From contig DDQW01000053.1 in the NCBI GenBank assembly GCA_002342805.1, positions 557-9,821 on the forward strand: 9,265 nt of DNA, in the 5' to 3' direction. Source of the DNA: Clostridiales bacterium UBA2432. GTDB lineage: Bacteria; Bacillota; Clostridia; Lachnospirales; Vallitaleaceae. Of the stretch, positions 1-6,070 are shown piece after piece. The notes under the pieces were generated by a model. The model was not told the DNA's origin, made no database searches, and worked only from the letters and a program-made list of their open reading frames with translations. Made by a program: the position numbers and the translations under genes. Within the stretch, counting starts at the first letter, position 1. Every line of letters begins with the position of its first letter.

Positions 1-832
1 TTGGAGATTCCGGCTTGTTAATAATGATTTGTCCAATAACTTCTTTGTTATTTTCATCAATGTAAGTTGAAAAAGCAAGAGATTCTGTATCTGTCACCTT
101 AAATATATGAAGTCCATCAATGTAAATATATTGATAAAGTTTATTATAATATTTATGAGCATCATCTATTAAATCGCCCACTTTAATGCCACTATCTAAT
201 GGAATTTTGGGAGTTCTTATTGTAAATCCATAAATTAGTCCTGTTTCTTTTGAACAGTCTAGAACCAAATCATATTTTTCTTCAATGTCAAAAATCACAG
301 CATTACTTTCTCTCCGTTCAACCATATAATTATATCCAAACATATGAATAATCTCTTGATAACTTCGATTTTGATAAATTCCTGATGCGACTATCGTTCC
401 ATCAGCTATTTTTTGAGGCTCATCAACATCTATCAAATCCTTTTTTAAAACATAACCAATGGAAGTATCTGCATAATAAACAAGAGCCCACTCTTCAAAA
501 AAACTATTAAATACTATGTACTGAACATACACAGGCAATTTTTCTTCTAATTGAACAATTGTCTCCGCATCTTCATAAGGTGAAAGTTTAATCTTTTCGT
601 TCTCTTTTAATAATGCATTGCCAATAAATTCTTCGTCTCTCACTAAACTTATACTTCTAGGATCAGCTTTAACCTCATCAATTACAGAATTTAATTGACC
701 AATTTGACTTTCAAGCATTTCAATTTTATTTATATAAAACTTTTCATCTAGCTGATTTTCGGACTCATTACTTTTACACCCTACTAAAAAAATAAATAAA
801 TATATATATATAAATAGTTTTAAATACTTCAT
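1..832 (-). CDS. Putative lipoprotein with SH3-like domain, 3' partial
   Basis: The frame is open from ATG at 832 to the left window edge (277 residues seen, no stop). A sequence resembling AAGGAAAG precedes the start. Residues 1-19 are a lipoprotein signal: Lys at 2 and 5, a hydrophobic Ile/Tyr/Leu/Phe stretch, then lipobox LVGC with Cys19 as the predicted lipidated residue. The mature protein would thus be tethered to the outer face of the membrane. Residues about 24-55 look like a short coiled coil (INKIEMLESQIGQLNSVIDE). Residues about 78-136 fit a bacterial SH3-like fold, with the typical EEWALVYYADTSIGYV pattern (Trp-x-x-Val then Gly-Tyr-Val). The rest, to residue 277, is unrecognised. 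SH3-like domains of this kind often bind cell wall or peptides, but no ligand can be assigned here. It is separated from the thiamine operon by a strong terminator, so it is probably its own unit. Confidence 0.75.
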   Translation of the reverse strand, partial: MKYLKLFIYIYLFIFLVGCKSNESENQLDEKFYINKIEMLESQIGQLNSVIDEVKADPRSISLVRDEEFIGNALLKENEKIKLSPYEDAETIVQLEEKLPVYVQYIVFNSFFEEWALVYYADTSIGYVLKKDLIDVDEPQKIADGTIVASGIYQNRSYQEIIHMFGYNYMVERRESNAVIFDIEEKYDLVLDCSKETGLIYGFTIRTPKIPLDSGIKVGDLIDDAHKYYNKLYQYIYIDGLHIFKVTDTESLAFSTYIDENNKEVIGQIIINKPESP

Positions 833-916
833 TTTCTCTTTCCTTTCATTCTACAAACGCCATTAATATTAGCTACTGAATAATATCAAACATTTGGGTA
901 TAATTGAGTAAATCGC

Positions 917-970
917 CATGAAATAGAAGTATATGACCATGAAATACAAGTATATAGTCATGAAAGTCAC
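917..970. repeat. Imperfect 21-bp tandem repeat, about 2.5 copies
   Basis: Two 21-bp units, 917-937 and 938-958, share CATGAAATA(G/C)AAGTATAT and differ mainly in the last few bases. A third, shortened unit starts at 959 (CATGAAAGTCAC). On the minus strand, the direction of the lipoprotein gene, each unit carries ACTT, then TCATG. The array lies between the thiC terminator and the lipoprotein gene, 85 bases or more upstream of its ATG. The 21-bp period is two helical turns, which suits stacked binding sites for a regulator. The pattern also recalls the multiple terminal repeats of IS21-type elements. Neither reading is proven. Confidence 0.6.
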
Positions 971-1000
971 TTATCATATATTATCAACTTTTCCTTTTAA

Positions 1001-1040
1001 AAAACCCCCATCAATACCACTTAGGGCTGATGGGGGTTTT
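1001..1040 (-). terminator. Rho-independent terminator of the thiamine operon
   Basis: A perfect 13-bp inverted repeat (1001-1013 with 1028-1040, core CCCCCATCA/TGATGGGGG) encloses a 14-base loop. Read on the minus strand, the stem ends in GGGGG followed by TTTTTT. It begins 16 bases beyond the thiC stop codon. On the plus strand the T-run is only four bases, so the minus orientation is the functional one. Confidence 0.93.
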
Positions 1041-1055
1041 CATACACATATTTTT

Positions 1056-2348
1056 TTATTTTAATGCTTCATGGACATTACGTATTGCGCACATTTTTCC
1101 ACACATTGAACAGGTCGTTTCATCTTCAAGCTCTGCATGTTCTCGATATGCACGTGCCTTTGACGGATCAATGGATAATTCAAACATCTGTTTCCAATCA
1201 AGGTCAACTCTTGCCTGACTCATCTTGTTGTCCCAATCTCTTGCTTTTGGCACTTTTTTTGCGATGTCTGCCGCATGAGCAGCAATTTTTGTTGCAATAA
1301 TTCCTTCCTTCATATCCTCGACTGTAGGAAGGCGTAAATGTTCTGCCGGAGTAACATAACATAAAAAGTCTGCGCCGGCTGAAGCTGCTATAGCGCCTCC
1401 GATTGCTCCTGTGATGTGGTCATATCCGGGAGCTATATCTGTAACTAAAGGTCCTAAGACATAGAAGGGGGCTCCGTGGCATAGCTTCTTCTCTAATAAT
1501 ACATTGGCTTCAATCTCATCCATAGACATATGACCCGGACCTTCAATAATAACTTGAACGTCTTTTTCCCACGCACGTTTTGTTAATTCTCCCAATGTGA
1601 TGAGTTCATGAATCTGACTGGCGTCTGTTGAGTCTGCTAATCCACCGGGACGGCATGCATCACCCAAACTTAATGTAATATCAAATTCCGCACAAATATC
1701 TAGCAGCTCATCAAAATGTTCATAGTATGGATTTTCATGTCCTGTCAATCGCATCCATGCAAACATTAAGGAACCACCTCGTGATACAAGATTCATTAAT
1801 CGACGATTTTTAAGAAAAGTCTCCGATGCCGCTTTATTCATTCCAGCATGAATGGTTACAAAGTCCACGCCGTCTTCCCCGTGCTTACGTACCATACCTA
1901 GGAAATCTTCCGGCTTGACATCTTTTAGCTCTTTTTCAAAAAAACCAAAGACATCATAGACCGGCACTGTTCCAATCATGGCTCCGGACATATCGATTAA
2001 TTCTTTACGAAATTGCTCCGTTTTTCCGTAATTACTCAAATCCATGATTGCTTCAACGCCCATCTCCAGAGCCACGCGAACTTTTTCAAGTTCCATCTCA
2101 GGATCATTACAGTCTTTGGAGATTCCTAAGTTAACATTCATTTTTGTACGCAATCCTTGACCGACACCTTCCGGATTAATGGACAAGTGATTACGATTTG
2201 CCGGAATTGCAATCGTTCCTTTAGCCACTCGTTCCCGAATAATTTCAACGTCCATATTTTCTTTTTCGGCTACAATTCGCATAGCTTCCGTGATGATCCC
2301 CTGTCTTGCAGCATTCATTTGTGTTGTATATGTTTGTACTTTTTCCAT
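1056..2348 (-). CDS. thiC: Phosphomethylpyrimidine synthase ThiC (short form)
   Basis: ThiC is a radical SAM enzyme that rearranges 5-aminoimidazole ribotide into HMP phosphate, the pyrimidine half of thiamine. At 430 residues this is the short form, lacking the N-terminal extension of the roughly 600-residue proteobacterial and Bacillus enzymes. Family motifs in order are NRNHLSINPEGVG (51-63), MDLSNYGKT (102-110), SLGDACRPG (227-235), EGPGH (269-273), LGPLVTDIAPGYDH (298-311) and CYVTPAEHLRLP (330-341). The C-terminal iron-sulfur ligands are Cys413, Cys416 and Cys420. Their spacing is CX2CX3C, one residue shorter than the CX2CX4C described for the long form. The start is ATG with AGGAGG ten bases upstream, and that site overlaps the TAG stop of the thiM-thiE fusion, so the two are probably translationally coupled. 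It is the last gene of the riboswitch-controlled operon. Confidence 0.97.
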   Translation of the reverse strand: MEKVQTYTTQMNAARQGIITEAMRIVAEKENMDVEIIRERVAKGTIAIPANRNHLSINPEGVGQGLRTKMNVNLGISKDCNDPEMELEKVRVALEMGVEAIMDLSNYGKTEQFRKELIDMSGAMIGTVPVYDVFGFFEKELKDVKPEDFLGMVRKHGEDGVDFVTIHAGMNKAASETFLKNRRLMNLVSRGGSLMFAWMRLTGHENPYYEHFDELLDICAEFDITLSLGDACRPGGLADSTDASQIHELITLGELTKRAWEKDVQVIIEGPGHMSMDEIEANVLLEKKLCHGAPFYVLGPLVTDIAPGYDHITGAIGGAIAASAGADFLCYVTPAEHLRLPTVEDMKEGIIATKIAAHAADIAKKVPKARDWDNKMSQARVDLDWKQMFELSIDPSKARAYREHAELEDETTCSMCGKMCAIRNVHEALK

Positions 2349-2358
2349 TTGCTTTTTT

Positions 2359-2364
2359 CCTCCT
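2359..2364 (-). promoter_or_regulatory. Ribosome binding site of thiC overlapping upstream stop
   Basis: A perfect AGGAGG lies ten bases before the thiC ATG. Its first two bases are the AG of the TAG stop codon of the upstream thiM-thiE gene, so ribosomes finishing that gene are delivered to the thiC start. Confidence 0.85.
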
Positions 2365-3742
2365 AAAATGATTGTTTGATTTGATGAATCATGGTTGATA
2401 TGTTTTCTGTTTTTTCTTGATAAAGGGATGAAACCATGGCGACACCATCCAAATATCTGGTATGTTCAAAGGTCAAGTTGTTCGGTGTAATTCCACCAAT
2501 ACCATATAATGGCAAGGAAACATGTTGATATATGGACGCTAATGTAGATAGGTCCATGGCAATGGCATCTCGCTTGGTCGATGAAGGAAAAAGGGCTCCC
2601 ACCCCAAGATAGTCTGCGCCTTCAACTACTGCCTGACGTGCCTGGTCTAGCGTTTTTGCTGTCGCCCCAATAACTGCAGAATGTCCTAGTTCTTTTCGAG
2701 CCTCGCAAACTGTCATGTCTTGAGCTCCTAAATGAACACCGTCGGCTCCAATTGCCTTAGCTAAGTTAATGTCATCATTAATAATAAATGTCGCGCCGTA
2801 CTTTCTTGCCAATTCTTGTAACTCTTGACTTTCCTGAATCTTTTCTTCCCAGGACTTATTTTTGACACGATATTGCACATATCCGATTCCGGATTGAAGG
2901 GCAACTTCTGTTTTTGACAAACAAAGGGCTTTAAATTCCTGGGCATTTGTGGTTTCTTGTGTTATCAAATAGATTGGCCTACTTCTTGTCGCTACTTCAT
3001 CAATGAGGCGTTGTTTATAGCTGCCTAAATGGCCTTGATTATGAATCCACGCGGCGGCACATTCACTGCTTCGTTTCATACATTCAAGGGCTTTCATCAG
3101 GCTATGATGCCAACTATTTCTCCCATAAAAACGTGTCATCAAGAGACTATTTAACATACATCCTGTTCCAGTAATGCTTTGTTGTAAAATACTCCCTCCG
3201 GTAACCTCGTCGCATCCATCATCGGATACGATATAATCCGTCGCTCCGGTTATGATGACAATGATTTTTTTATTCAAGGGCTCATATTTTTTCCACAAGC
3301 TATAGGCCCATATTTTTACTTGTTCAGGATTCATGGCTTGACTATCCACACCATAAAACACAGAACTGACTTCTTCATCAAGCAAAGCTTTCGCTTCTTG
3401 AACATTACATTTTAAAATCGATACTCCACCATCCTTTAACAGTTTCAAAGAATGGTTTAAACGAAATTGACTTGCGCTACATCCAACCGGGTCTAAAAGA
3501 AGCGGCTTATCTAAGGCTTTAGCAATCTGATGGGCTTGATGAAGCTTTTCAAACCGTAATTCATCTGCTGTTCCGATATTGAGAACAACTCCATCGACTT
3601 TGGAAATAATTGCTTCAAATTCTGATACTGCTTCAGACATTATTGGGCGACCACCCGATGCAATACACATATTTGCCACATCATTCATGGTGACATAATT
3701 TGTCAAAAAATGAATCCTCGGCGCCTTATATTTCAAGTGCAT
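2363..3742 (-). CDS. thiM-thiE: Fused hydroxyethylthiazole kinase / thiamine-phosphate synthase
   Basis: One uninterrupted frame holds two complete enzymes. Residues 1 to about 252 are ThiM, which phosphorylates 4-methyl-5-hydroxyethylthiazole: LTNYVTMNDVANMCIASGG (13-31), PIMSEA, VLNIGT, LLDPVG (82-87) and the ITGTGC active-site loop with Cys195. The kinase ends with the usual GSYKQRLID. About six residues later, from residue 256, ThiE begins (PIYLIT). ThiE condenses HMP diphosphate with thiazole phosphate. Its ligands are kept: Gln290, Arg292 and Lys294, IIND with Asn322 and Asp323, GVHLG (335-339), Asp342, GATAKT where many enzymes have a Ser, SSTK with Lys390, and YGIGGI. I chose ATG 3742 (459 residues) because AGGTGAGGGG precedes it. 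An in-frame ATG at 3778 has no such site. It overlaps the thiD end by 17 bases. Confidence 0.93.
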   Translation of the reverse strand: MHLKYKAPRIHFLTNYVTMNDVANMCIASGGRPIMSEAVSEFEAIISKVDGVVLNIGTADELRFEKLHQAHQIAKALDKPLLLDPVGCSASQFRLNHSLKLLKDGGVSILKCNVQEAKALLDEEVSSVFYGVDSQAMNPEQVKIWAYSLWKKYEPLNKKIIVIITGATDYIVSDDGCDEVTGGSILQQSITGTGCMLNSLLMTRFYGRNSWHHSLMKALECMKRSSECAAAWIHNQGHLGSYKQRLIDEVATRSRPIYLITQETTNAQEFKALCLSKTEVALQSGIGYVQYRVKNKSWEEKIQESQELQELARKYGATFIINDDINLAKAIGADGVHLGAQDMTVCEARKELGHSAVIGATAKTLDQARQAVVEGADYLGVGALFPSSTKRDAIAMDLSTLASIYQHVSLPLYGIGGITPNNLTFEHTRYLDGVAMVSSLYQEKTENISTMIHQIKQSF

Positions 3743-4493
3743 TGACAACCCCCTCACCTTGGCCAGTTCGATAACCATAGCGAATCGCTTTGGTTACCCT
3801 TGTTTTTGCTCCAACGATTGCCCTGTATATGTCTTTACCCGCCGCTAGTTCACATGCAATTGCAGAAGACAAACAACATCCTGTACCATGTGTACATTGA
3901 CTCTCTAGGCGTTTCTCAGCAAATGTTTGAATCGTTTTTCCGTCGTAGAAAAAATCAATAGCCTGTTCGGCATCATCAAAGTGGCCTCCCTTTAATAGGA
4001 CCGGCGTCTTATACAAGTGAACCATTTTTTTGCATGCAGCTTCCATATCTGCTCTTTCCTTGATTTTATTGCCTGTTAACATTTCCGCTTCAAAGCGATT
4101 CGGTGTTATGAGTGATACCTTATGCAATAATTTTTTTATAGCTTTTAAGGCATCTGCCTGAATGAGTTGTTGACCTGTTGATGAACAAATAACAGGGTCT
4201 AAAACAATGGGGCAGTTGCGGTCATCAATCCATCGACTGACTGAGAGGATATTTTCCACCGAATAAAGCATACCGATTTTGATTGCAGATATCTGAAAAT
4301 CTTCATCCATAATCTGCAATTGTTGATCCACCTGTATGGGCTCAATATGATCTACTTTTTGGGAATTTTGCGCTGTCACTGCCGTAATAGCTGTTAGTCC
4401 ATGATGTCCATAGGATGCAATCGTTTTAAGATCCCCTTGAATTCCTGCTCCGCCGGAAGAATCCGAACCGGCAATGGTCAAAACATTTTTCAT
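3726..4493 (-). CDS. thiD: Hydroxymethylpyrimidine/phosphomethylpyrimidine kinase ThiD
   Basis: ThiD is a cytoplasmic ribokinase-fold enzyme that phosphorylates HMP and then HMP phosphate, giving the HMP diphosphate used by the neighbouring ThiE domain. The 255-residue length is normal for a stand-alone ThiD. Motifs: TIAGSDSSGGAGIQGDLKT (6-24), the substrate and glycine-rich loop; TAVTAQNS; IKIGML; VLDPV (97-101); LITPNRFEAE (128-137); LLKGGH (166-171); and THGTGC (201-206), whose Gly-Thr-Gly-Cys forms the anion hole and catalytic cysteine. The start is fixed by a four-base ATGA overlap: the ATG at 4493-4491 shares bases with the TGA stop of thiW, and GGAAAG lies seven bases before it. An in-frame GTG at 4508 is a poorer choice. 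Its end overlaps the start of the thiM-thiE fusion, so expression of all three is tightly coupled. Confidence 0.96.
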   Translation of the reverse strand: MKNVLTIAGSDSSGGAGIQGDLKTIASYGHHGLTAITAVTAQNSQKVDHIEPIQVDQQLQIMDEDFQISAIKIGMLYSVENILSVSRWIDDRNCPIVLDPVICSSTGQQLIQADALKAIKKLLHKVSLITPNRFEAEMLTGNKIKERADMEAACKKMVHLYKTPVLLKGGHFDDAEQAIDFFYDGKTIQTFAEKRLESQCTHGTGCCLSSAIACELAAGKDIYRAIVGAKTRVTKAIRYGYRTGQGEGVVNALEI

Positions 4494-4990
4494 ATCTTTT
4501 CTTTCCACCCTCTCATGATTTTTAGTAAATCAGTGACTTCAAAAAGAATTAGTGAAAATCCACTACCGACTAATGCGCTGATTCCAAAGGGAATAATGAA
4601 GAAAAAAAGTCCGACTGGATTTCCCATCACATAACTTGCCACCAACCCTGCTACGACACCTCCAATGAGTCCTGTACCGATAAGTTCTCCTAGACAAGCG
4701 ATACGGTGATTGGAAAAAAAGTGATAGAATAAGCCTGCCAGTGCAGCACCAATCATGCTTCCCGGAAAAGCTAACAAGGACCCCATCCCTAACATATTGC
4801 GTATCAATGATATTAAAAATGCATTGATAACAGCGTAAGCAGGGCCTAACATGACTGCACCTATGACATTAATAAAATGTTGTACCGGAAAACACTTTGA
4901 TACCCCAAACGGAATATAAAAGGTACTAAGTACAACACCTAATGCAATAAGCAGTCCTGAAATTGATAGTTTCAATGATACATTTTTCAT
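4490..4990 (-). CDS. thiW: ThiW, thiazole-specific S component of an ECF transporter
   Basis: A small integral membrane protein of 166 residues with about five to six hydrophobic segments, the size of an ECF S component. It carries the ThiW signature: IPFG (26-29), KCFPVQH (32-38), NVIGAVMLGPAYAV (41-54) and the long conserved stretch RNMLGMGSLLAFPGSMIGA (64-82). ThiW is predicted from comparative genomics of TPP riboswitches to bind hydroxyethylthiazole for uptake. It needs the shared EcfA/EcfA'/EcfT energising module, which is not in this window. Placement before the thiazole kinase domain supports that substrate. The start is one of two adjacent ATG codons. The second, at 4990, has GGAGG five bases upstream, while the first, at 4993, leaves only two, so I prefer 4990. 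A TTG at 5044 in the same frame lacks a binding site. It is the first gene after the riboswitch. Confidence 0.9.
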   Translation of the reverse strand: MKNVSLKLSISGLLIALGVVLSTFYIPFGVSKCFPVQHFINVIGAVMLGPAYAVINAFLISLIRNMLGMGSLLAFPGSMIGAALAGLFYHFFSNHRIACLGELIGTGLIGGVVAGLVASYVMGNPVGLFFFIIPFGISALVGSGFSLILFEVTDLLKIMRGWKEKI

Positions 4991-5070
4991 CATAACCTCC
5001 ATCTTCTGAATGATTTGATGATTCGGTTTATGCAGTTTTGTCAAAACTAAGAATTGCTTTGAAAGAAAAA

Positions 5071-5110
5071 CAAGAAAAAGCTATTATACATGTTTAACCT
5101 GTATAATAGC
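5071..5110 (-). terminator. Riboswitch expression-platform terminator
   Basis: A perfect 10-bp stem, GCTATTATAC (5080-5089) with GTATAATAGC (5101-5110), closes an 11-base loop. On the minus strand it is followed at once by TTTTTCTT. It lies about 12 bases after the TPP aptamer and about 90 bases before thiW. This is the expected layout for transcription attenuation when TPP is bound. I could not define the alternative antiterminator pairing by eye. Confidence 0.9.
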
Positions 5111-5121
5111 CCTATATTTGA

Positions 5122-5222
5122 CTTAAGCTTTCCTACGTCGGCATGATCCGAATCAGGTCAAGGGTCAAAGACAATGGTCTTTATCTCAGCCGGCGTTTCC
5201 GGCCCCCCTAGCGTTCTTATGA
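5122..5222 (-). ncRNA. TPP riboswitch (THI element) aptamer
   Basis: The minus strand contains the conserved TPP aptamer in order: CTAGGGG at the P1/P2 side, a P3 hairpin GCCGG/CCGGC with an AAACG loop (5203-5189), the invariant CTGAGA (5189-5184), an extra hairpin AAAGAC/GTCTTT (5182-5167), GACCCTTGACCTGAT, a UCGG/CCGA helix of the P4/P5 arm and the closing GTAGGAAAG. The CTGAGA and CCTGAT elements bind the pyrimidine and diphosphate parts of TPP. With the terminator hairpin just downstream and thiW-thiD-thiME-thiC following, it should switch the operon off when TPP is plentiful. The P1 helix looks short and imperfect by eye, so the outer borders are approximate. Confidence 0.96.
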
Positions 5223-5239
5223 AATTATGTTACGGATAA

Positions 5240-5268
5240 AGAGTATCACAAACCGTCGTAAGCGTCAA
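5240..5268 (-). promoter_or_regulatory. Probable sigma-A promoter of the thiamine operon
   Basis: On the minus strand: TTGACG (5268-5263), a 17-base spacer and TACTCT (5245-5240), preceded by TG one base upstream, which makes an extended -10 (TGATACTCT). The -10 itself matches the consensus at three of six positions. The predicted start of transcription falls near 5233, a dozen bases before the aptamer. The -35 box overlaps the TGA stop codon of the preceding PII-like gene. Confidence 0.65.
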
Positions 5269-5648
5269 GACCAATCTTGCAATTCAAATGACTCATAAGA
5301 GTCGAGCAAACTTCCTTCAACAAAGCTAAGCATTGGTATTGTAAACATGATTCCTACATTCGGTTTTTTTAAATCATGTCCTAATATTTCCTGAATTTTA
5401 TCCATGGCTTGTTCTACCATTGTATCATCTGTTACCGTCGATATAATGGTTTTTTTATATCGGGTTTTTTCACTAATTGCAATTAATGAAGATTCTAAAA
5501 ATGGTTTATAATCCGAATAACTATTTTGTAAGGAATTCGTTCCCATTGAATCAAGTACCACTGAGCCCTCAATTCCCATATTGTTTAAAGCCTTAAGGAT
5601 TGCTTTTAATCGGCGAGTTTCACTTAAAACAGTAACCATCAAATACAT
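5265..5648 (-). CDS. PII-like signalling protein, second of a tandem pair
   Basis: A 127-residue soluble protein whose pattern fits the PII/ferredoxin-like fold: strand YLMVTVL (2-8), helix about 10-25, strand GSVVLDSMG (28-36), a loop region about 37-65 where PII has its T-loop, strand TIIST (67-71), helix 75-90, and strand VGIMFTIPM (98-106). It aligns without gaps over residues 1-106 with the gene just upstream, 33 identities by hand count, including a shared DLKKPxxGxMFxxP block. It lacks the classical PII T-loop motif YRGAEY with its modified Tyr, and the GDGKIF nucleotide-binding motif. So ligand and modification are unknown and should not be assumed to match GlnB. The acidic tail (107-127) ends in ELQDWS. 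The start ATG is two bases after the stop of its partner, with GAGGGG upstream. Probably a trans-acting regulator of the antiporter; this is inference. Confidence 0.7.
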   Translation of the reverse strand: MYLMVTVLSETRRLKAILKALNNMGIEGSVVLDSMGTNSLQNSYSDYKPFLESSLIAISEKTRYKKTIISTVTDDTMVEQAMDKIQEILGHDLKKPNVGIMFTIPMLSFVEGSLLDSYESFELQDWS

Positions 5649-5650
5649 CC

Positions 5651-6055
5651 TTATTCCCCCTCACGAAGTTCTTGTTCACGACGTTTACGATCTCGACTTT
5701 CAATATGGCGCTCGAGCTCTCCACCTCGCATATGCGTTACCGGAAGAACAAACATCATTCCTAATCTCGGTTTTTTTAGATCGCCACCTAATAGTGCTTG
5801 AATTTCTTTCATGGCCTTTTGTACTTGTTCTTCCCGTTCGATTAGCGAAAAAATAACGCGGCTTGCTTTTGATTGACGTTCAACTGTATTTACAATTGTT
5901 GCAAGAAATGAGTCCGTGTATAACTCGTTTTCAACCACATTACGTGAGCCTATACTTTCTAAAACAGTAGCCCCTCGAAGCCCCACTTCACGCATTTTTG
6001 TTATAATATCCGATAAATATTCAATTTCATTGAGTACTACAAATAAAACATACAT
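5651..6055 (-). CDS. PII-like signalling protein, first of a tandem pair
   Basis: A 134-residue soluble protein with the same predicted strand-helix-strand, loop, strand-helix-strand order as the gene after it: YVLFVVL (2-8), helix 10-24, GATVLESIG (28-36), loop 37-65, RVIFSLI (66-72), helix 75-90, LGMMFVLPV (98-106). The loop lacks the Tyr-containing T-loop signature of GlnB/GlnK. In place of GDGKIF it has GGDLKKPRLGMMF. Residues 107-134 form an Arg/Glu-rich tail (HIESRDRKRREQELREGE) that its partner does not have, probably a charged helix. It starts 15 bases after the antiporter stop, with AGGAG nine bases before the ATG, and ends two bases before the second PII-like gene. Position and fold suggest a small-molecule sensor acting on the adjacent transporter, as SbtB does for SbtA and GlnK for AmtB. 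Direct function is not shown by sequence. Confidence 0.72.
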   Translation of the reverse strand: MYVLFVVLNEIEYLSDIITKMREVGLRGATVLESIGSRNVVENELYTDSFLATIVNTVERQSKASRVIFSLIEREEQVQKAMKEIQALLGGDLKKPRLGMMFVLPVTHMRGGELERHIESRDRKRREQELREGE

Positions 6056-6070
6056 TATATCTCACTCCTA

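Noticed and set aside
917..970. CRISPR array
   Set aside because: The units are directly adjacent without spacers, only 21 bp long, and no cas gene is nearby.
1030..2366. Several open frames on the plus strand opposite thiC
   Set aside because: They lie antisense to a gene with strong family motifs, show no protein-like composition and lack ribosome binding sites.
2950..3000. thiM and thiE as two separate genes joined by a sequencing error
   Set aside because: The frame is continuous through the junction, both domains are complete, and no stop or internal ribosome binding site is seen at the ThiE start.
3742..3778. Upstream ATG at 3778 as the start of thiM-thiE
   Set aside because: No Shine-Dalgarno sequence precedes it, and it would overlap thiD by 53 bases; ATG 3742 has AGGTGAGGGG before it.
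4994..5070. Short leader peptide between the riboswitch terminator and thiW
   Set aside because: The only extension of the thiW frame starts at TTG 5044 without a binding site, and its sequence is not membrane-like or ThiW-like.
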